Shown: positions 60,070-64,000 of the stretch, one piece after another
How positions within the stretch are numbered: the stretch's first letter is position 1
Layout: each line of letters starts with the position of its first letter
Assembly (NCBI RefSeq): GCF_025452095.1
Contig: NZ_CP104877.1
Location: 3,162,001 to 3,226,000 of the forward strand
DNA length: 64,000 bases
Source of the DNA: Paenarthrobacter sp. JL.01a
Lineage (GTDB): Bacteria; Actinomycetota; Actinomycetes; Actinomycetales; Micrococcaceae
Direction of reading: 5' to 3'
Notes under the pieces: generated by a model
What the model saw: the letters and a program-made list of their open reading frames with translations, nothing else
What the model was told of the DNA's origin: nothing
The model's database searches: none
Program-made: the position numbers and the translations under genes

Positions 60070-61068
60070 CTAGCCCGCTGTTCCGTTGCTGCCCTGCAAC
60101 GGAACAGCGGGTTTTCGACGTTCTGGCCGCGACAAGGCAGTCTTCACTCGCCGCTCCACTTCCCACGGCCTGCCGAGGTCCTGCCACTCGATTCGGATAA
60201 CGTCCCAGCCCAAGGCTTTGAGTGCTTTCTCTCGTCTGCGTTCCTGAAAGACCACCTCGTCAGTGGGCGCATAGTCGAAGTACTTGGTACGGCCGTCGAA
60301 CTCGAGAATAACTTTGCTGTCCGGCCATCCGAAGTCTCCGCGGTAGCGACCGATGGGAGTATCGACTTCGAGCTGAAGCACGGCTTCCGGGATTCCCAGC
60401 CTCTCCAAAAGAGCACGCGTCCGGGTCTCGCCCACGGATTCGGAACGGCCATCCATTGCGTCCAGCACCCGCCGCAAGCGTCGAGCGCCTCTCGTGATCC
60501 GGCCCCCGTCCACGTAAGCCTGAATCAACACCGGATCCGCCCCTCTGCGAAGGGCTTGGTCTGCGACCACCAGTGCCCGTTCGAATTCCAGGGTCCGGGC
60601 ACAATCGACGACAGTCCGCTCCAAGCTCGTCACTCTGGCGCGTTGCCCCCAAGGAGTCAGGATCTCAACAATCTCGGCAGTTTCCAGCACCGCACCATGT
60701 GCGCGTACATCCTCCCCGGAACTTGCCTGGGCCGGCGAGAAGGGCGTAGTGACGTGCACCAGCGGCCCACCACCCCACGGTGTGCATCCATGCAGGCGCG
60801 CGGCACTGGCATGGCTGTAGAGACTGGCCGAGCGCGAACCAAGCTGGTGTGCTTGGATTCTCAGCAGGTCCTGCTCCCACGGAGGTCGGCGACGCCAGTC
60901 TGAGCTTCGGGCGTATGCGCCCCGTCTTACCCGAATAAGCTTGCCGGAGCGCACACCCGCTGTCAGCACGCGGTCGCCCAAGCCTTTTCCTGCGAGTTCC
61001 GACGTAACAGCAATGGTACTGTCAGGCCAATTGGCGGCTATCAGTGCATCCAGTTTTCGCGATTGCAT
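60070..61068 (-). CDS. AbiEi-like protein with C-terminal DUF559/Vsr-like nuclease domain
   Basis: A 332-residue protein. The N-terminal part has the winged-helix and domain layout of AbiEi-type antitoxin/regulator proteins (VRSGKLIRVRRGAYARSSDW, HQLGSRSASLYSHASAARLH, VTSLERTVVDCARTLEFERA). The C-terminal 110 residues resemble the DUF559 endonuclease-like fold (YRGDFGWPDSKVILEFDGR, VVFQERRREKALKALGWDVI). Stand-alone genes of this kind are frequent in actinobacteria; no adjacent AbiEii-like toxin is present. ATG start at 61066-61068. The C-terminal codons overlap the asd terminator hairpin. Nuclease activity is not established. Confidence 0.82.
   Translation of the reverse strand: MQSRKLDALIAANWPDSTIAVTSELAGKGLGDRVLTAGVRSGKLIRVRRGAYARSSDWRRRPPWEQDLLRIQAHQLGSRSASLYSHASAARLHGCTPWGGGPLVHVTTPFSPAQASSGEDVRAHGAVLETAEIVEILTPWGQRARVTSLERTVVDCARTLEFERALVVADQALRRGADPVLIQAYVDGGRITRGARRLRRVLDAMDGRSESVGETRTRALLERLGIPEAVLQLEVDTPIGRYRGDFGWPDSKVILEFDGRTKYFDYAPTDEVVFQERRREKALKALGWDVIRIEWQDLGRPWEVERRVKTALSRPERRKPAVPLQGSNGTAG
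60074..60111 (+). terminator. Terminator of asd
   Basis: A perfect 16-bp stem (CCCGCTGTTCCGTTGC and its complement), loop TGCCCT, followed by TTTTCG on the plus strand; 24 bp beyond the asd stop. It lies inside the last codons of the convergent AbiEi-like gene. Confidence 0.88.
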
Positions 61069-61266
61069 GCATTCATCGTGAGTTGGTCCGAGGATGTCGG
61101 GACATCCCTTTTCCGTCGTATGTGGACAAGTGCTGCATCAAACCATGCCCTAGATGGAGACGGCCCTTGGCGCCCAGCCCCCTAATAACGTCGCGGACCC
61201 GCACCAACGTCGTTGGGCCACAACGTAAAAGCGGGCCGACAACGACTTTGACCCACAGCGGGCGGG

Positions 61267-62388
61267 TTAGCCGGCCATGAACTTCAGATACGCACGGCCC
61301 TGGGCCTGGAAGGACCGCTCCGCGGAGGGGCCAAGCTCCCCCGCGAACGGCTCAGGCTCCACTCCGATGGTCTTGCCACTCACAGTCCGGCTCCACGTAC
61401 CGATCACTTCGCCCCCGGAGACGATGATCCGTTTGAACACCCCGTTCTTTCCAGGCACCACAAGCTCGGCGAACCCGGGGTCCAGGACCAGGCTCCTGTC
61501 CTGGTAGCCGAGCAGGTACTCATCGAAGCCAGGGAGGGCCAGCAACGAGCGCGGGCCGGGGACGTCGTCGTCGAGCATTTCCGCTGACTCTGGCGAGAGC
61601 CAATAGCTGGTGCCGGCAAAATCCAGCTCGACCAGGCGGTCCTGCACCTGCTTCAGCGCGGCGCGGACCTCCGTCACCGGGATCTGGCTCCACCACGCGA
61701 AATCCTTGACCGTGGCCGGCCCCCGGCTCCTGAAGTAGCGGAAGAGCAACTCGGCGATGCCTTCCTCACGGCCAAGCTGCCGCGGTTCCGGGATCCATTC
61801 CTCGAACGGCACGAAGAGCTGTTGCACGCCGACTTTGCCGTTGGTACCCGCCATCGGGCCCTGGACCAGCCAAGCGTGTTGGCAGAGGCTCCCCAGCAGA
61901 TGGATGCCGCGCTGGGCCTTGGTGGGCTGCCCGGCTTCCTCGAACGCCTGGAAGAGCTGCTCCCGGGTCGCTCCTGGCATGCCTTCCGCCTTGAGGACTT
62001 CGGTGGTCTTGAACGCGATGTCCCGGCAGTGGGCGATGTCGTCGGCGGTGATGGAGAGCTCGCGGTGGCGCCCCGCCACCGAGTTCATCAGCCGTCCGCT
62101 GGTGATGCCCAAAATCCAGCGAAGGTCCTCAGGCGCCACCAGATGCAGGGTGCCCCGCATCGGCCATGACCGGACCACCGTCCCGGCATCGAGCGCCGCG
62201 CGCACATCCGACGCAGCGGTCCCGGGCACCCGCTGCCCTACCGCCCATAATGCCGAGCCGAGATCCTGCGCCTGCATCGCGGTCATCCAGCGGACGGCTT
62301 CGGAAACGGCGGGAAAACCGCCACCCAACAGGCCTTGGCCGGCGAGCCGCAAACGGCCCATTACACGCGGAGTCAGGGGTACAGGCAT
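61267..62388 (-). CDS. Winged-helix DNA-binding protein (HTH_42, AlkZ/AlkX-like)
   Basis: A 373-residue protein of the winged-helix superfamily that includes the DNA glycosylases AlkZ and AlkX (YcaQ). Near the N-terminus it has WMTAMQAQDLGSALWAVGQR; Gln39-x-Gln41 matches the position of the catalytic QxQ/QxD motif of those enzymes. Also visible are VVRSWPMRGTLHLVAPEDLR and LLALPGFDEYLLGYQDRSLV. The ATG start at 62386-62388 has TAGGAT 5 nt upstream. DNA repair is a reasonable hypothesis from the fold; actinobacterial members are mostly uncharacterised. Confidence 0.85.
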   Translation of the reverse strand: MPVPLTPRVMGRLRLAGQGLLGGGFPAVSEAVRWMTAMQAQDLGSALWAVGQRVPGTAASDVRAALDAGTVVRSWPMRGTLHLVAPEDLRWILGITSGRLMNSVAGRHRELSITADDIAHCRDIAFKTTEVLKAEGMPGATREQLFQAFEEAGQPTKAQRGIHLLGSLCQHAWLVQGPMAGTNGKVGVQQLFVPFEEWIPEPRQLGREEGIAELLFRYFRSRGPATVKDFAWWSQIPVTEVRAALKQVQDRLVELDFAGTSYWLSPESAEMLDDDVPGPRSLLALPGFDEYLLGYQDRSLVLDPGFAELVVPGKNGVFKRIIVSGGEVIGTWSRTVSGKTIGVEPEPFAGELGPSAERSFQAQGRAYLKFMAG

Positions 62389-62393
62389 GCTTC

Positions 62394-62399
62394 ATCCTA
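62394..62399 (-). promoter_or_regulatory. -10-like box before the HTH_42 gene
   Basis: TAGGAT on the minus strand, 5 nt before the ATG. It may be a leaderless promoter or, through its AGGA, a ribosome-binding site. Confidence 0.3.
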
Positions 62400-62461
62400 A
62401 AAGGAGCAACAAGCACAGGGAACCTTGCCGGGCCTCCCAGCCCTCACCCAGCAGCGGCTCC

Positions 62462-62467
62462 TAGGAT
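62462..62467 (+). promoter_or_regulatory. Leaderless-type -10 box of the 159-residue membrane gene
   Basis: TAGGAT followed by GGTTTC and the ATG at 62474; no separate ribosome-binding site is seen. Confidence 0.45.
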
Positions 62468-62473
62468 GGTTTC

Positions 62474-62953
62474 ATGCTTTTTGGTGATCTTGCTCCGTTT
62501 GTGCGGCCGCTGAGCCGGTGGTTGGCTGCCGCCGGCTGGTTCTGCACGCTCGTCGGGCTTGGTTCCGGGCTGATAGTAGCGGTCGGAACCGGCGTCAGCC
62601 TGTCCCCCTCGATGCAAACCATCCAGACCGTCAGCTTGATCGCGACTGCGACCGCGGCGCTGTTGATCGGCACCGCTGCGGCCAGCCAGCCCCTCTCCGA
62701 TCGCCATGACGACGCCCCCGAGCCTTGGTACTACCCCGCCGCCGCAGCACAGGTCCGCAGCTTCCTGTTGGGCGCGATCGTCCTGCTCCTGGGGCTGGTC
62801 GGTTTTGCGACGGCTGGGCTGTTCATGCCAAGTGGTCCGTCGCCGCAGAGCATCGCCTTCAGCCAGATCTTCCTGCTGGGCTCGGTCAGCTGCGGACTCA
62901 CGTTCCTGCTGCTGAACAAGGTGCTCCCCATCGCCGAACGCCGGACCCGCTAA
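62474..62953 (+). CDS. Four-helix membrane protein, unknown function
   Basis: A 159-residue protein with four predicted helices (WLAAAGWFCTLVGLGSGLIV, VSLIATATAALLIGTAAASQ, SFLLGAIVLLLGLVGFATAG, IFLLGSVSCGLTFLLLNKVL) and a basic end (ERRTR). The ATG at 62474 is exactly 6 nt after TAGGAT, the leaderless pattern. It is divergent from the HTH_42 gene and convergent with murB. No family recognised. Confidence 0.78.
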   Translation: MLFGDLAPFVRPLSRWLAAAGWFCTLVGLGSGLIVAVGTGVSLSPSMQTIQTVSLIATATAALLIGTAAASQPLSDRHDDAPEPWYYPAAAAQVRSFLLGAIVLLLGLVGFATAGLFMPSGPSPQSIAFSQIFLLGSVSCGLTFLLLNKVLPIAERRTR

Positions 62954-62969
62954 GTGCAGGCACTGCTGG

Positions 62970-64000
62970 CTAGAGGCTGACGCCGATCAGCAGGGGCTCC
63001 GGGTGCAGCTCAATACCAAAACGTTCGACGACGCCGGCCCTCACCTCACGCGCGATGGCCACCATATCCGCAGCCGATGCCGAGCCCCTGTTGGTAATGG
63101 CAAGGGTGTGCTTGGTGGACAGGGAAGCGCGGCCACCTGAAACGCTGGACTCCTCCAGACCGAAGCCCTTCCCGAAGCCGGCCTGATCGATCAACCATGC
63201 GGCAGAGAGTTTCACCAACCCATCCGATCCCGCCGGGTACTGGGGCGCATTCTCCGGAAGTTCAGCTGCGCGCTCGGCGGGCACGATGGGGTTGGTGAAG
63301 AAGGATCCCGTGGAGAAGGTGTCGCGGTCTGTGGCATCCAGGACCATGCCTTTGGATGCCCGGAGCCGGAGAACTTCCTTGCGGACATCGTTGGAGTATG
63401 CACGCTTTCCGGCCTCGACTCCCAGCGACCTGGCCAACTCGGCGTAGCGGATCGGTGCACTCATTCGGCCCAGCGGCAGCTGGAATTCCACTGTCAGCAC
63501 CACATAACGCGGGGACCCCTCAACGGTGGTTTGCTTCAGGATCGAGTCGCGGTAGCCGAACTTCAACTCCGAGTTGGTGAAGGTCTGGACAGCGTTGCGC
63601 TCCCGGTCCCAGGTCCGCACGGCGGCAATGGTTTGGGAAACGTCTGCCCCGTAGGCTCCCACGTTTTGCACCGGGGTTGCTCCCGTGGCGCCCGGAATGC
63701 CGGAGAGAGCTTCCAGTCCGGACCACGCGTGCAGTACGGAGTGCTCCACCAACGCATCCCAGTTGTGGCCGGCCTGGACCACCACAGAGACACCTCCGCA
63801 GCTGTCCTCGGAGTTCACGGTAAAGCCTTCGGAAGCGATCTTCAGGACAGTGCCCGGGTAGCCGTCATCGGAGATCAACAAATTGGACCCTCCGCCGATG
63901 ATCAGGAGTTTCTCCCCCGCACCGTCGGCCGAGCGGACGGCGTCGATGATTTCCGCTTCGGTGCGGGCTTCAACATAGTGTCCTGCGGGGCCGCCGACGG
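62970..64000 (-). CDS. murB: UDP-N-acetylenolpyruvoylglucosamine reductase (5' end cut by window edge)
   Basis: Flavoenzyme reducing UDP-GlcNAc-enolpyruvate to UDP-MurNAc in peptidoglycan synthesis. The visible part starts at VGGPAGHYVEARTEAEIIDA and has the FAD-binding block KLLIIGGGSNLLISDDGYPG, the segment GIPGATGATPVQNVGAYGAD, and a C-terminus with INRGSASAADMVAIAREVR (Glu-type catalytic region RFGIELHPEPLLIG). The frame is open to the right edge, so roughly 20-30 N-terminal residues are missing; internal ATG codons such as that near 63881 are not the start. Its stop lies 17 bp from the convergent membrane gene. Confidence 0.95.
   Translation of the reverse strand, partial: VGGPAGHYVEARTEAEIIDAVRSADGAGEKLLIIGGGSNLLISDDGYPGTVLKIASEGFTVNSEDSCGGVSVVVQAGHNWDALVEHSVLHAWSGLEALSGIPGATGATPVQNVGAYGADVSQTIAAVRTWDRERNAVQTFTNSELKFGYRDSILKQTTVEGSPRYVVLTVEFQLPLGRMSAPIRYAELARSLGVEAGKRAYSNDVRKEVLRLRASKGMVLDATDRDTFSTGSFFTNPIVPAERAAELPENAPQYPAGSDGLVKLSAAWLIDQAGFGKGFGLEESSVSGGRASLSTKHTLAITNRGSASAADMVAIAREVRAGVVERFGIELHPEPLLIGVSL

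Noticed and set aside
60070..61068. A complete AbiE toxin-antitoxin pair
   Set aside because: Only the AbiEi-like gene is present; the flanking gaps have no AbiEii nucleotidyltransferase frame.
61069..61266. Repeats around AACGTCG and ACAACG in the gap between the AbiEi-like and HTH_42 genes
   Set aside because: The matches are short and imperfect; no stable stem or operator could be defined, and no gene fits in the 198 bp.
62970..63881. murB starting at an internal ATG near 63881
   Set aside because: The frame stays open and keeps MurB-specific FAD-binding sequence up to the window edge, so the true start lies outside.

Overview
The window is a GC-rich piece of an actinobacterial chromosome, most likely Arthrobacter or Paenarthrobacter (Micrococcaceae). 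The signs are a mycothiol synthase gene, an actinobacterial GlnR regulator, frequent GTG and TTG starts, Ala/Glu-rich tails on ribosomal proteins, TAnnnT-type -10 boxes and several apparently leaderless genes. This assignment is inferred from gene content and protein sequence; no search was run.

Positions 1-34779 carry the large translation and transcription locus, read mainly on the minus strand. In transcription order (right to left) it runs tRNA-Trp, secE, nusG, rplK, rplA, then rplJ, rplL, then rpoB, rpoC, then rpsL, rpsG, fusA, tuf, then the S10 cluster rpsJ-rplC-rplD-rplW-rplB-rpsS-rplV-rpsC-rplP-rpmC-rpsQ, and finally rplN-rplX-rplE-rpsH, which is cut by the left edge. Non-ribosomal genes sit between the modules: two tandem double-GNAT acetyltransferases (rplA/rplJ), a thiolase and a YbaK deacylase (rplL/rpoB), and a 1380-residue membrane protein, a 41-residue membrane protein and a GH1 beta-glucosidase (tuf/rpsJ). 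Strong hairpin terminators and promoters with recognisable -10 boxes separate the modules.

Positions 35035-49155 hold metabolic, regulatory and membrane genes. They include a class I aminotransferase, a cell-envelope stress module (PspC-type histidine kinase, LuxR-type regulator, a divergent PspC/LiaF-like protein, a small membrane protein and a short PspC protein), 6-phosphofructokinase, a GNAT protein, and a PadR regulator with its DHA2-family exporter. Then come a minus-strand group (nitrobindin-like protein, flavodoxin-like reductase, YgfZ/GcvT-like protein, ankyrin protein) and two membrane proteins.

Positions 49419-64000 carry glnR and mshD, ppk and a MutT1-like Nudix/phosphatase, then a probably frameshifted membrane protein with its YtrA-type GntR regulator. 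These are followed by thyA-folA with two small membrane proteins, asd, an AbiEi-like protein with a C-terminal nuclease-like domain, a winged-helix (HTH_42/AlkZ-like) protein, a four-helix membrane protein, and murB cut by the right edge.

No CRISPR array, prophage or insertion sequence was seen. The less ordinary items are a CCCT-repeat frameshift inside the membrane gene of a GntR operon, a long inverted repeat and a tandem 32-bp repeat between genes, a PspC/Lia-like signalling island with phased TCAGGG repeats, and a set of leaderless promoters, two of which reuse the upstream gene's stop codon as part of the -10 box.
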